A DNA stretch of 64,000 nt from positions 1,116,001 to 1,180,000 of the forward strand of contig OZ017763.1 in assembly GCA_963969365.1 (NCBI GenBank), read 5' to 3'. Made by a program: the position numbers and the translations under genes. Every line of letters begins with the position of its first letter. The stretch's first letter is position 1. The notes below the pieces were generated by a model. That model was not told where the DNA came from, did no database searches, and worked only from the letters and a program-made list of their open reading frames with translations. The stretch is from Asterochloris sp. CNOR1 (Eukaryota > Chlorophyta > Trebouxiophyceae > Trebouxiales > Trebouxiaceae). Shown one piece after another: positions 1 to 15,000 of this stretch.

Positions 1-3000
1 TGCGCATGGGCAGCAGCAGCAATCATCACAGATGATGGCTGGGGCCTTGCATCATGCAAGATGTCGTTGTGGCTGCTCCTGATGGCTGATGGCAGCTTGG
101 CAGGGTCCACCCACCTGGCTCCTGCTGCGGTGCAGACCCGGTTGGCGGCGGGCGGCCCTCCTGGGCAGCCCTTTCGGCCTCCTGAACCTCGGCCTCTTTC
201 GCCTCAGCCTCAGTGATGGCGCGCTGGTATGCGCGCGACACCTTGCCCACCCTGCACAACACTGATGCCGATCTGCCCCAACTTGTCTCAGGTCTCCTGG
301 GTCACACCACTTGCATCGGCTGTTGTCACCAGACTAGACAGCAAGCTCCCTGCCAAGCCGAAAGGTGGGCCTGAGTTTCCTGCAACTTCTGACAGCAACA
401 CCTCTCTGGATGGCCACGTCACCTCTTAGTCCACTTGGCAGCAGCAATCCTGGCGTCCTCCGCACCGGCAATGTCCCCGCGCTGCTCGCACTGATCTGCC
501 TCGCGGGCTGCCTTGTTGGCCTGCTGGTTGGCCAGCTTAGCCTCCTCCAGCCGCTTAGCAGCAGCCTCCCGTGCTCGCCTGCAGTTGTCAGCAGCCACCT
601 CCACGAGAGCTGCTGCAGAAACGAGCTAGCTGCAACGACGTACAAAAGTTGCAAAGTGCAGTCCAGCTTGGGGTCACCTTGGCGGTTGTCATACCTGAAC
701 CCCTGTCAAGTACCAAACCTGAGTAAATGCTGCAGCCCGTTTCATTAGACAGTGAGGCATCGGTGCATCAGCCCCTGCTATGTCAATGTGACAATATTAT
801 GCATATGACATGCTGCAGGCAGCATTTGGAAAGTACTTAGCTGCCCACCTTGCCACCCTGGAAGCCTTACTAGCCTTCTGATGCCATCTGGCGGCCGTGG
901 CGCTCTTTGAAGCAGCTCCTGCCTCTTGTTGCACTGGCGGTGGTTGCTGGTCGGCTGATTCATCATAGGGCTCCACCTGCAGCGGTTGCACAAATGGAGT
1001 CCAGCACTACCACCATTGCCAGTGGCAGCCACAATTCTGTGGCCTTCCTCAGCCCATTTGCCCACTGTTGTGACAGCTGCACAGGTGCTGTCACCCTCGC
1101 ATAACAGTTGTCACATGTCAAGTTTTGCAAAACCCTTTGCCTGCAAGGGACAAGTGTCCTCCAACCCTGACTGCCCATGTGCTTTTCACCTGGAAGTCAT
1201 CCTCTGCAGTCTGATGAGTGGCAGATGCCCCGCTGGTGGCCCCACTGGTGGCTGCCGAGGTGGCCCCTGCTGGCTTGTTCATCCTGCTAGGCCCAGCATG
1301 GCTGTGATAACCCATAGCCAGCCTTCCCGCAGGCGACATCACCTATACCGCACAGCAGACATCAGCCAGCAACAGTTGCCTGGTCAAGAGTGCGCCTTAG
1401 TCGCTGAAAGCATGACTGTGTCAAGGACGCATTGTTGCTTGTCCTAGGCAGCTTGAGAACAGGCAGGCAGCCCTGCAGGAAGCAGCAGGGGTGCAGTGTA
1501 CTGGGTCCTTGACTCAGCGAGCAAAGTCAGGACAAGCAGGGCAAAGTGTAGCAGCAGCTGACAAGCTAGGCTGCGTCTCACCTCAACAGCAAAGTGCGCT
1601 CGGGGGCTGCCAGGCACAGCTACCCTAAGGTCACCCCTACCACTTCGGCTGGGTGCTAGTGTAGCTTGGGAGCCATCAGTGCCTGTCCGTGCCCCTGCTG
1701 CGTCTGTGCTGGCTGTCCCACGTGGGCTGAGCCACTCTGGGACTGTGTATGGCCCCTTGCTGCCTGCAGCAGGGCAGCTGGAATTATCCTGGGCCTGGAT
1801 GGCCCACATCTTGGTCATGCAAAAGTACCCTTCTGCAGAGCAATAGCTGCGCCACATGAGCTCTGATGCCCCCTGTCACACATGGGTCATGCGCAAGGTG
1901 CGCTTGATCAGAGAACATTGTATAGCAGACAATGTCAGCATTTTTGTCAGCATCAAGTATGGCCCAACACCTGGGCTGCTGGTTACTCGGGGGCTGCCTG
2001 CTAGTCCATCCGCCTCTGCTGCTTCTGCCTCCTTAGCAGCCGCCTCAGCATTGAGTTTCTCTGCCAGCTTGCTTGCCTGCAGGAACAACGCCAGCTGTGC
2101 TCAGGAAGCCAAAGAGGTCTGCTGCCAATGAATATACAGCTAGTGCAAGCAGATGCCGAGGACATGATGTTCATCTAACAAGCTGCTGGCAGAGTGTTTT
2201 TTGGCCGACAGGTCATGTGTTGACACAGCTCTGACATTGTGCATCTGCAGCTGGCAAATGCACAGGACAAGAACATGCAGTACATCCTGCAGTGTAGATG
2301 CCAAAAATGTATGAGCACAGTTCACAAAGTGAGTTGAAAGACACAGCAAGGAGGTGTTCCACGTCTAGCAAATGGTAGCCGACACAACACCTTGCAGGCC
2401 ACGCCAGACGCAGGCTTCAATCAATGCAGCAAAGCTACCTCCCCTCTTTGGCGCAGATCAGATGAGCTGTGCCAGTCACCTTGGCAGCCCGGGCACGCCA
2501 CTTGTCAGATGTGCTGCTGGCCTCCCCAGCTGCAGCTGTGTTGCCCTGCTTTGCAAGGCGGACGGCTTCATCCTCAGCCATAGCTGCCTGCAGCATTCAT
2601 CAAGTGCCCATGATAATCTTCAAGAATCTCTGATATGAGTTGGGTCCATGCTGCAAATGTCTGGCTTGTCGTTCTTTGTACAAAGCCATCCCAGAGAGAA
2701 CCCTGGTGAAAATGTGCAGCACTCAACAGCCCTGCCAGGGAACCAGCGTTTCAAGCAAGGCAGAAATGCTGCAGGCGGCCAACACATGTCCCAACAAACC
2801 TCACCTGTTGCAAGGCATCCTCCACTTCTACAGCCCTGGACCTGGCCTCTGCCCTGAGCTTGTCAGCCTTCCTGCGAGCCCTGACGGCTTTCTTGCGGAG
2901 CCGCTCATGCTCTGGCACCTCTGTGCTGGCACGGGGTGAGAAGTTGAGATTGCGGCGTGCAAACTCCTCCTTGACCTGGCAGCAGCAAGCCAATGGTGCA

Positions 3001-6000
3001 GAACGAAGCTGTCACAGGTACAGGGTGAGGTCCAGCAGCAGCGCTATCACAGGTACAGGCCTTGACTCACAGCAGCACAAAACGGCCGCATCGACACTAC
3101 GAGCATTGTTGGTGCTGAATCAGCTGTTGCTGAGCATCAGGCATCACGTTGCGCACCAGCTGCACTTGTTCAGCAGCTTCTGCAGCTTCTGCAGCCTTGG
3201 CATCTCCGTCGCTGCGAGCAACCTCCTCGTGCCTGCACACAACAGCAGACATCATCACAATTGCGGCATGAGAGCCTTTGCAGGGGCAGTTGTTGTCATG
3301 TTGCTGGGCTAGGTGCATCAAGGGCAGATGTTACTGTGTGACTTAGGACAAGCAGTCATTGATCTCACTTGCGGGCCTTGGCAGCTCGCTTGCTCCAGCC
3401 GGATGCAGCAGCCTGCGCCTCCTCTGCTAAACTGTCAAGTCCAGCATCAATCAAGGAGTCAGCCTCCTTGGTGGCATGTACAGCCTGCATGCAGGCGGCA
3501 TAGAAAGCTGGCATGAGTGGAAGGGGACACAACAAGGTTGTCTATTGAACGGCTGGCTTATGGCCCTTAGCTGCCCCACATCTGTGTCCATCTTGAAAGC
3601 AGTCTATAGCAAGTAATACCATCTATGCATTGCACCTGGGCATCAGCCTCCTCGGCTTCCAAGGCCTTGCCATCTGCGCTGGCATAGGCAGCGTCAGCAT
3701 GACGCTTGGCTCTCATTGATCGCCTCGCCCATTTGGCATATACCTCCTCCAGAGCGGCAGGTGCCTGCAGCCCAGAATGTGATTGCAGACCTTATGGCTG
3801 GAAGCCACCATATGCAGTGCAATTCACGTCCGTCTGCCACATAGACCCTTGGACCTAGCCGAACCCTGTTGCAGGGACAATGCTACATGTGTGTCCCTGC
3901 GTTCTGGATGCTCATTTCTGCAATGCATTCTAGCAGCAAGCAGGCATACAAGGGAGCATCTGAGCCATGTCCAGCCACAACATTGAGACAAAAAGTGCAC
4001 TCACCATCTCTGACAGTGCCTCAGTGGTTAGAGTGGCACGTCGCAAAGCCCTTCCTGGCGTGCGCGGGGATGTTGTGCGGGTGTCATCCTCTGTGAACCT
4101 GCAGAACCACAGCAAATGCTGCAACTTTTGCTTGCCAACTACCGAAAACAGCTGGCAAAGCTAACTGGGTATGCCAACATGCTGCCTTGTGGTGCTGGCC
4201 TGCAACAGGTGCCCACCCTAGAGAACAATGTTGCCTCAGCTCCATTCTTGTTTGACAGCTGCCCTTGCAACGCCTGGTATGTAAGCCTCACGCCATGAGC
4301 AACAGCTACTTGATGTTGAGACAGGAAGAAGATAGCCATGCAGGCTCGCCATATGGCGCCAGCTGCAGCTCACTTGTAGCTGTGCGGACAGCCTTACAGG
4401 GCGCACAGATTGCTCAAGTGGCTGACACTCTGATCTGCATTACATATGCCTGAAACCCATGCTGGCTGAGATTGGCACACACCTCCAAGCACAGGTTGAG
4501 ACAGATGGTATCATACCTAACAGTGTGCATGGAATCCTCCTGGCCTTCCTCGCCCAAGTCCCCCAGATCCAACGTGGTCTCAGTGGTTCCCCTAGTCTTC
4601 TGTGTGGTTTCCACTTGGACAGTGATGTCCAGGCGTGGCACCTTGCCTGCCTGATGAGACCCACCCTTTAGGGGCAACTCAGGTGTTGGCCGCGCAGCAG
4701 CTGCTGCACGCGCCACACGGCGCCACTGCTGGGCGGCTGCCACCAGGAGGACAGCCTACACAGGGCGCAGTGGCCAGGCTCAGCACAGATGTGCCAGATC
4801 CACTCATTGAACCAGCTTGACAGATCGGCACGCTTTAGCATTGGACACATGCAACAAATAGTTGGTGCATCTGCAGCGTGTGTGCATCCTTGCCAGTACA
4901 TAATGCTGAGCAACATGGTCTATCTCACAGCTTGCCAGGGTGTGCACTCACTCGTTTAAATGCCAGCCGCGCACGCGTGGCCCTCTCAGTGGGTGAAGTC
5001 AGCTGCCAAGCCACACGTGCACATGCCAGAGCAGAGGCATGTTGTTGCACCAGCTGCAGCCTCAGCTCCAGAAGGCTGTCAGCAGCAGTTGCAACCTCAT
5101 GCTGCAAGCTTGTTGTCGTGGAGTCCTGCAGTGCTGCGTCGCGGGTGTCGCCTGCCTTCCTGTGGGCTGCTGCCTGCTGCTGACTGGCCGCCAGCTGCGC
5201 CTGCAACTTCTGCAGGTTCAAGCCAGCTTGCATGACCTGCAATCAAGACAAACGCAGCTCAATCTGATAGTCCCTGGGTTCCCTCTACACCGCTTGTTGT
5301 GGCTGTGTGGCTGTGATCTGCCAGGCTGAGGCACCTTGCATGCTTGAGGTGTACAGGATAAGAGAACGGCTCTGACAGTGGTGACACCTTTTACAGAACT
5401 GCTGTCTTTCCAAGACAAAATGGCTCACATTCCATTGCAGAATCTCAGCAGCTTCTGACTGCTGCTGAACAGCTGCCCACAGCTTAAGGCGTTCCTCAGC
5501 ACCACTGCCTGCCAGCTGGTCTGCCGCTGCCTCCACAGCTGCCTGGGAGCTGGTCAGCGCCCTTGAAGCTGCGTCAGCCTGCACTCGGCAACATCATGTG
5601 CAATTCAGCGTGGGCAAGACAGCCACCACCGTAGAGCATCTGCTGGCTGGCAGGCACTCCACTGAGTGTACCAGGACTGGTGCTTTGTCATCCTTCTCCC
5701 TGCGCGTTTAACGGCAGGCAGTACGATGGCCGAACTCCTCTGCACTCACTTCTCCTGCCTCAGGGTGCTTGCTGAAAGTCCAGTCCTGCTGAGTGCCAAG
5801 GCAGCAATAGCTGCCCAAGTGCACTACGGACGCCGATGGCTTGCCTGACCGGCTGATTCCCATGGGGGTCTCGGCTGCCTGAAGCTGACCAAGCAGACCT
5901 GTTGTGGGGGCCCATGCCCTCACCATAGGATGCTGCTTCAACAGGGCGCAGCCTTGCAAGGCTGCAGTGGAGTCCCAAGCAGACCTGCTGGGAACGCTCG

Positions 6001-9000
6001 TGGCTCTCCAGCACCCGTGCAGTGGCCTCCACCTCCCCCAGATCCAGCTGCTGATCCCCTGTGGCTTGCTTGGTGGCAGCCATCTCTGCTGCCGCCCTGG
6101 CCTCTGCTGCCGCCCGCTTCAGCGCAGCGTGCTCCCGCTGCAGCTCAGCCAGATGCCGCTGCAGTGGCAGCACAGCTTGGTAGTGGACCTGCAGCCGAAA
6201 CAGTACAGCATCAGGGGCATTGGCTATCATGAGCAAGCACAAGGGACACAAGCCTGCTAACAGGGGAACTTTATGGCAGCTCACAGCAGTCTGAGCCCTT
6301 CAGGGTCACTGACCCAGTTAAAGCAAAAGGTATGTTGCATTGCCACTGTCAGGTAGGAGAAACATAGGTCTATGGTGCCATCACCTGCTGCAGCTCGTTT
6401 TGATGAAGAGCGTCCTCTTGGGCCTGCCAAGTATTGGCATCTGCCACAAGAGCACGCTCTTCCACCTTTGCATCGATATCAGCCCCTCTGCCAGCATCAG
6501 CCACAGCTGCTGCCCAAGCAGCCCCAGACCGTGCGGCTTTAGCCTTGCTGGTGCCTGCAGCCTCTTGGAGCAGGGGCTGGGCAGCTGCTAGCTGGCACTG
6601 CTGCTCAGCAGTGCAGCCCGCCGTCTGGAAGCTGCGGCCTGCCTGGTGCAAGCTGTTGGCATGGTGCTGGAGCTGCAGGCAGGGCAGGTGAACTCTGAGC
6701 TCTCTCTCTGCAATGCTTGCACGCTGTCCTGCAAGTTTGCTGCTTTAGCAGTCTCATTGTTGAGCAGGTGCATCACGGCGCAAAAAGATCTGGGCTGGCC
6801 AAAGGAGGACAGATAACACTGTCTCTGCACATATCAGCAGCCCTGCCGCACCCATTACTCCCACATCAGTGAGCCGTCGAGCTGACTCAAAAAGGCTGTG
6901 GAGATCTGCAGGGCATGCGGTGTCAGAGGGTAGCGCACCAGCTGAGCACTCCTCAGCGCGGCCTCGGCCTGGTGGCTCAGGGCTGCAGCCTCCGCACCAG
7001 CGACATCTGCCTCTTGCATAGCCTGCCTGCCCTGCTCACGAGCTATCCGAGCAGCTGCGCGGTGCGACAGGGCATCTTGAGCCTGCCCTGCAGCCTCTAA
7101 CTGCTCTGCCAGCTCGGCCTGGGCAGAACCACTGCATCATTGAGAGCAGCTTTACTTTTACAGGTCAGAGTTATTGGCCAAGAGATTGCCCAACATCAGA
7201 ATACAGGATCTGCAGTCAGCATAGCTGATAGGGCAGGCTGGCACATTCAGAGGGGCCATGCACCTGGCATTGTGGTTGGCCGACTCCTTCTGCCTGCTGC
7301 TGCTGAGCGCGGTGGCCCCTGCAGCCGACTCTAGAGCCTGGGAGGCCTCCTGACGAGCTGCTGCTGATTGCAGCATGGCCTTGACAGCAGCCTGCAGCAG
7401 CAGGTAAGGAGGTCAAGTTGCTTACCTGGAACTCTTGCTCTTCAGTTTGCCGGGCTATCTGGAGGATGCTGCACTTTGGACAGGCACGCTGTCACAGAGA
7501 ACTGCAGCTGCAGCGGGCGATGAGGTAGGGAGAGCCCAGCATGTGCCATGACCCGCCTCACTTCAACACTGACCTGCATGATGCTGTTGGCCTGCCTGTG
7601 GCACTGGGCTGCCTGCTCCAGGTAGACAAGCTTCTGGGCGGAGGCAGCCTTTCCAGAGGCGACAGCTGCCCGCTCCTCAAGCAGCTGTGCCTGTATGGCC
7701 TGGGGCACATCCAGCTGCTGGGCTGCATCCGCAAACAGCTCTGCCTCTGCCTCAGCCATCGCCGCCAGCTCTGTCAGCCTGCACTTGGACACCAGTGATT
7801 GCCCAAGGTGTGCCGGGGGGAACTACTCAGCTTTTAAGCTGCATGTGCAAACATTTGTACAGCAGCCGTGCTCTGCCTTGACTGCTGCTGTTGCTCAAGT
7901 AGTACTAGCCATGGCTGCCAGCTCTATCAGCCTCCACACAGGCACCCCACACCATGCTTGCTGTAGTCGTGCTGAGACACAGTGTGAATCTTGGTTGAGA
8001 ACATGCTGTGAAGCATCAATGCTAGCTTTTTGCTTCATTGCCTCTGTGCCAGCCAGCCGCCTGCAGGGCTCTGGGCACTGCCACCTCACTCATGCACATC
8101 TTGTACTCCTTGTGCTGGCGCAACCACTTACATCAAGCTGATCTGACGAAGCTGGAATGCTGCTACCTCACTTGTCAGCCTGCTGGGCATGCATCTTTCC
8201 CTCAGTTGAGCGGGCACCGCGACACAGCCCCTGCTCGCTATGTATACTACTGAGGAGCTGACATGCTTGCAAGCCGTGATCCTGATGACTGCCCAGCACA
8301 TGCTTTGCAACCATGATCAAACTATCTTAAACCCTCACTTGTCAGACTGCTGGGCTTGCATCTCTGCCGCCCGGCGCTCCTGCCCTGCCTGCGCCGTCAG
8401 GCTCATGGCCTGCTCGTGGAATCGAGAGGCTGCCTTGCTGTCCCCAGCCTCTTTGGCTAGAGCACCTCGCCTACTGGCAGACTCCCCATCGCTTCTGAAG
8501 TGCTCAGCAGCTGCTGCAGCCGTCGAGGCAGTCTCAAGAGCTGCTGCCAGCTCCACACGCAGCCTAGTTGCCCGCACTGCACATTCAGCTGCTTGCGCAA
8601 GCTGCTCTGCCTGTGCCTGCATCACCAGTTAGAAATGATCCAGTGTAGCTGCAGCAGCCTCATTACGCGTGCAGCACAGCCAGCAGCCCTGGCCTGGCTG
8701 CTTGCCTGCGCCTGAAACTTTGCACGTGTTTGCACTTGGGTGTAAGCGGCCCCCTTCTGCCAGGTGCTTTGACAGCTATCTGCCGCAGACTTGCAGTAGC
8801 ACAAGTACAAATGCCTTCCTGCACTGAGCCACCCAGATGCAAGCTGACTGTGCTGTCTGCTTGATGCAGCAGCCTGACCTGGGCTGCCTCCGATGTGGTG
8901 CTACTGACTGCAGCTTTCTGAAACCCATCTGCAGCTGCATTGCACAGGTTGAAGGCCTTGGCAGCCTGCTGCATGTCTGCCTGGCAGGCCTCTGCAGCCT

Positions 9001-12000
9001 GACGCAGCTTGGCAACCACAGCCTCAGCAGCGGTGAGGGCAGCCCTAGCCTCCACACCCTGCTGCTTGGCTTGTGTGGCTGTCGCAGATGCTGCTAGAGC
9101 CTCCCTTACATCCCCTGCAGCGCATGGAACACTGAGTGAAGCTATCATGGCACGAATCACTCAGGCCCTGATGATTAAAGCACTGTGGTTCACATGACAG
9201 ACCACAAAGGGCCCTCTTGCACAGGGAGGCAGGCCTCAAGACGTGTCATGGCTGCAGGTTGGCTGGCTTGCATTGGGCTGCCACACAATCAATGACACTG
9301 CCGCGCCACCCAGCAGCTGACCTGCAGTCTCCAGGGCGCGGGCTTTCTTCTGGGCCTCTGCGGCTGTCTGGGCGGCGTTGGCAGCTGCTGTGCTCTTTTG
9401 TTTGGCATTGGCTGTGGCTTCCTTCAAGGAGGTCAAGGCTGCATGTGCAAGCTCTTGCAGCTGAGCCAGCTGCTGCCGTGCAGCCTCAGCCTACAAGGCT
9501 AGCATGTTGGAGTCAGCTGCAGTGGCAAGCCAGCTGCTGCCGGGCAGCCTCAGCATGCAGGGCAGTATGCAGGATGTGAAAGGTGATGACACACACCTTC
9601 TCAAGCTGAATTACAATACCCTTATAAGCAGACAGCTGAGATTCTGCTGCCCTCAGGGTCGCCTCGTGCCCAGACATGTCCACTACACCATGTTGCTCAT
9701 GGACCTGCATACAACACTCTGCACGTCAAGGTGTTGCTTCTGGGTCTCAAGCAGCGATCAAACATCGTGATGGTGCAGGTCAGGACGCAGGGAGGGAAAG
9801 ACTTGCACACAGCTGGCGAAATGGAAGGGTCAGCGCAAGCATGCAGAAGCTGATAAAAATCTCACAAGGCAGGGTCTGTGCAGTGTTCAGAACATCATCA
9901 CAGCGGACCAGGGAATGCAGTCTTGCCTCTGCAGCCACATAAAGCTGCTCAGATGCCAGCCTGACTGCTTTGCTGGCAGCTGCAGTCTCTTGCTTGGCCT
10001 CCTGCAGGCGCTGCATGCTAATGGCAGCCTGTGCATCACGCTCTGCCACCGCAGATGCAGCGTCTGCAGCTCTCCCCCGCCTGCTTGCCTCCTGCTGCAG
10101 CTGCCTGGCAGTGGACCACAGCTCCTCTGTGCGAGCATGGGCCTGCAGCATCCAGAGAGGACTGTCAGATGACAGAGTACAATGAGTTTGCAGCTGCAGC
10201 TGCCTAGCAACAGATTGGGGCTTCTCCGCACAGGCATGAGCCTACAGCAGCCAGAACAGCATACTCTCAACTCATGCTGCACCCTGAATGGCGCAGTCGT
10301 TCTTCCAGCATCCTGTGACTCATTGAAATAAACAAACAGTCTTGAAAGCAGTGCAAGCCTGATGCACCAAATTTTGTGACAGGGCACAACTTCACCTGCA
10401 AAGCTGAAGCCTGCATCGAGGCCAAGGAGCCACTGGGTAAGGTATCTCTGCCCGTGTCAGACCGGACAGACTGTCGCAGCACAGACTGGTCTGCATTCCT
10501 GGCCCTAGCTGCTGCCAGGGAAGCCTCAGCAGCCTTGGTGTTGGCCAGTCTGTCTGCTGCTCCAAACTCTCTCTGGGCAGCAGAAGCAGTCTGGCGCGAC
10601 CTGCACAACCACAATACATGTATTGGGACATGTTTGTAACTTGGGCACCTCATGTGGTGCATGTCATGCTGATTCTGAACGGGGAGCATGTTTGCTGCAA
10701 GTGCTACAAGACTTCACCTCAGCTGCTTGCGGGTTGCTCTAAGCCACTAAGACAGAGCCACGTGTCCAGGCTGCCAACACTGCCAATCTAAGCAGCTCTG
10801 CCTCATGATGAACATGTCTGTTTTGCAGGACACCTCAGCTGCTGAAGGTGCACGTGTGCAAGGTGCTGGCAGCCCTTGAGAATGAGTTCAAGTGGGCCAA
10901 GCATTGTTTTGCACAGGAACCTCAGCTGATTCTCTGAACGCTCCAGACCCTGGACATGTTGCGCTTGCGCCATGTAAAATCACTGTGCTTTGCTCCACAA
11001 GTGCACAGTGTGTGCGCTCTGTGCGGCTGATCACCTGTGCAGCTTACTGGCAGCCTCAGAAGAGGTCAGCATGGCCTCTATCGAGGCCTGCAGCCATGCC
11101 ATCTCGTCCTCAGCACGCTGAGCCTGCTGCGCTGCCCGCTCTGCAGCTGAGGACTTGGCTGCAGCCTCAACCTCAGCCCTCAGAGCGTCCTCAGCTGCTT
11201 GCTGGGAGTGCCGGTGCAGCTCCTCTGCCGCTGCTGCCAGAGCTATGGCATCCTGCAGGCATAAGCAAGGGATGTGGGTGACAATAATGTATACAGATCA
11301 GATGGAGTTGTCTGACATGCCACACAGCATCGAGGCGCCCGCATGCATTGGCAGGTCACATCATAAAGAGGAGGAGTAGACTTTTGCCCGACGACATATG
11401 CTGCAGCATACAAATCTCTGGAACAATGTAGCCATGGCCTGGTGGACCCCAAGTGGCCGAGGGGCAAAGCCCTCGTCAATGTAAGCACTGCCCTCCACTT
11501 ACTTCACCCCTCCAGCTGAGGCTGCTTGAGTGAGCCTGTGATAGCTGAAGCATTGAGATATAGGCCTGGCACATGGACCGACAGCTGCTGACCTCAGTGC
11601 GCCCCTCCAGCTGGAGCTGCTGCACTTGGTCTGTGGCAGCTCTGGCTTCATGCTGTGCCTGGGCAGCCTGGGCTATCTTGGCCTGGGCGGCCGCCTTAGC
11701 CTGCAGACATGGAGGCCTCCCCCTGATGAGCTGCAGTCACCAAGCACCAGAGCAGCAAACAGCCTGAGTCGCCCTTGCATGTGGCCAGGCTGGGAGGCAA
11801 AGCTTCTCCAGGTGCTGGTCGGCAGGTGATGTGCACTTCCTGTGGGGTAGAGAGGCACTCACTTGCAGGCAGGGGCGCAGGATAAGCCGCCTCTGCCACC
11901 GCCCACAGAAGCTGGCTTGGGCAAGCAGACAGGCTGAAGGGTGACACGGTTGGCAGCACAAGCCCACCTCATCAGTGCAGCAAGCATACCGGGTACTTGT

Positions 12001-15000
12001 GTGTGTGAACGTGTTGCTGCACTCACCTCCTCTGCATCCTGCAGGGCTGTGACAGCCTGCTTGCGCCAGCGCGAGGCTGCTGCGGCAACTGTGGAGGCCT
12101 CCAGGACGGAGCTCCGGGCTTGCTCGCGCCTGCACCCAGATTCAACCTTCCAGCCAAGAGCATCATCAGCCAGATGGGTTATCCATGACCTTTCAGACAT
12201 CCAATCGGTCATGAAGTATTAAGAAGACGCGTCCTGACTTTGATTTTGGATTATGATGTCATTGTGCAATAAGATTGAGCAGGAATGTGCATGATCTGCA
12301 TGTACCTGCCTGAGTGGTGCTGTGAGTCTTGTGCTTGGGTGCTTGAGTACATGACTACTTGCTGTGATTGACCACATCTTACCGCTTGGCTTCCTGAGCC
12401 GCAGCTGCTGCAGCTGCCTCGGCCTCTGCCCTCCTGGCTGCTTCCTCAGCAGCCCTGGCTTGAGCCTCTGCGGCCGCTGCCGCAGCTGCAGCCGCCTCAG
12501 AGCGGCGAAGTTCTGCAGCCACTGCAGCCTCGTCTGCTGACAGGGAGCCAGAGTTGCGCTGAACCTCCACCTCTAGCTCTGCAAGCTGCTGCTCTGCCTG
12601 CGCCTGTTGTGCCTGCAAATTGATATTTGAAAGTCAGTCACTCTGGGCCAGCTGAGGGAGCAATGAGGGTGCCAAGTCCTGCTACAAGCTGCCCGACTCA
12701 ACCAAGAGTGCCTGCAAGATGCTCTAAAGTGGCGTAACCTGTGCTAGCTACTGCTGTGGCTGAGCCTGCTGTTCTGCTCATGCACCAAGCGTGCCAGTTC
12801 TGCAAGCTGCTGAGCTGGCCACTGCTGTGGCTGAGCCGGATGCGCCACGACATGCACCAGAACGCATGGCCGCCTACCCAGCTGAGCATCCTGGCAAGTT
12901 GCTGCTTCGCCTGTGTAGGACAAGACGCTGGGAGTATGGTCTGCCTCATGTAGCTTGCAGCTGCAGATCGCAGTAAGCTGATGGCACGCATACTCAGGGG
13001 CAGCAATCAGGAAGTGAGTACAGGCCAACCTGCAGCGTCTTGGCCTCTGCTTCAGCAGAAGCCCTGTCTGACGTCTTGGCAACTGCTTCCGCTTCAGCGG
13101 CCCTTTCAGCTGCCTCTGCCTTGGCCAACTCCGCTGCCTGGCGAGCATCGGCCGTCTGATTGCCCCAGTGCCTACACAGGCGCACTTCAACACACTGAAT
13201 CAGTCAGCGCTGGCTCAACAGAGATTGGCTGATACCCCCTGCGCCTGGGTGAGTGCTGCGCATCACCCTGCAGAGACTCCCAGGCAACAAGGGGCCGTGC
13301 AGTAGCATCTACTGTCACGATGCTGTGGCAGCTTCCACTCTACCTGGGGCCTCACTTCAGCAGCCAGGACAGCAAGACTGCAATACATGGTATTCCTGCA
13401 ATGCACAGTGCTGGTGTGCAGGCTGCCAGCTTTAAGATCGCAACGCTAGGTTGTGGTACTGCATTGATACACCATCAAGCAGACAGCAGATGCCTTCTCA
13501 GCAGCACCAGGGCCCAGCCTCCCCCGGCAGCTGAAGCCTTCCAGCAGCAGGCTTGGAAGCATTCAGCACACAGTGGAGGGGCACCCCCGCGGCACCAGTG
13601 CAGAGCTCCCACCTGACAGCCGATGCCACCCCAGCAGCCTGTTGCAGACCCTGCCTTGCTTTCTGCAGCCTATCTGCCCCCAGCTGTGAGCGGGCTGCTG
13701 CGCTGGCTGCCTTCTCAGCTAGAGCAGCCTTGCTGGCAGCTGTCTCTCTGGCAGACTGAACTTCCTGATGCACCAACTGCTGCCGCTTGTGCCACCTGTG
13801 CGGCAGCAGACCAGGTTTGCCGCTGTGGCTTTGCCAGATGCATGAGGACTGCTATATGCACAGCCACCCGCTGATCTTCCACCACAACAAACAAGGCATC
13901 TGCATGATGCTCTATGCCAGCAAGGTGCATTGGTCAAACGCCAGACACATTGTGCATTTTGTGCAGATTGAAGGTTTCTATACTGCCCACTGCACCAATA
14001 CAAATGTGGCCCAGGCCGGGAGGGTGACTCTGATTGCGCTATGAAGCTGGAGAGGTGCAGCAGGGAGGAACACACGCACTGGTTGGCAGCTGCAGCTGCG
14101 ATCATCGCTTCCTGGCCCCTGCCAGCGGCCTCCAGCTCACGGGCATGCTTCTCAGCATTGGCCACCTGCTGCTCAGCTTCCTCCAGCTCAGCACCCTTCA
14201 GCTTGGCTACCTGCAGAGCCTGCTGCGCCTCCTGCTGGATCTGGTCAGCCTGCACAGGTTGCACACAGCTGCGTCAAGGCCTGATGGCTTGACTGCCACT
14301 GTGCCTTTTGCCAAGTGAGCTACCACCACACAACTTGCCAAACAAAACAATCAGCAAGCATGAGCTTGGCTGCCTTCAGCACCTTGCCACACCCCCTGTT
14401 GGCTTGAACCAGCCCAAGAAGGCACGCACAACCACAGTCAACATGTCGCTGCCCTCTGGCTGTCTGCTGAGCCTCCTGCTGCATCTTCTTGGCATGCAGA
14501 AGCATGCCACACTGCGGGTCAGAACAGGCAGCGCTCTCGATGTTGGCTGACTGCAGCGCCTGCAGTGACTTGCGGTGATTCTTGATGGAAGGCTTGGCGC
14601 CACCTGCAGATTTTGCGGACCCAGGGCAGCACCAAATGCGCAGATTGCGTTGCCATTTCAGGAACCAACATTCTCTGCGCGGTCTGGCCGAGTAAGCAGA
14701 ACCAGCATGCCATTGGACAACCTGCAGGACCAGGACGACACTCACTACCTTCCTTGAATTAGACTATAAGTGCAAGTGCTGGCATGCCTGCCAGTGTGGC
14801 AGCAGGTGGTGCAGCTAATGCCAGTTGCACACCTTGCGCTGCCATTTCCGAGCGGCTGACGCAGCAGAGGCCACATGGTTGACGTGGCCTGATGCGTCCC
14901 TGAGCAGCTCTGCCTCAACCTGGGCGGCATGTGCCAGCTGCTGCACGTCCCTGGCCTCCTGGTGCTTCTGCTGAGCCAGGCTCTGGGCAGCAGCAGCCTT

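Noticed and set aside
6680-6800. An extra giant-gene exon (AKAANLQDSVQALQRE)
   Set aside because: It looks helical but no acceptor and donor pair gives a consistent frame with its neighbours.
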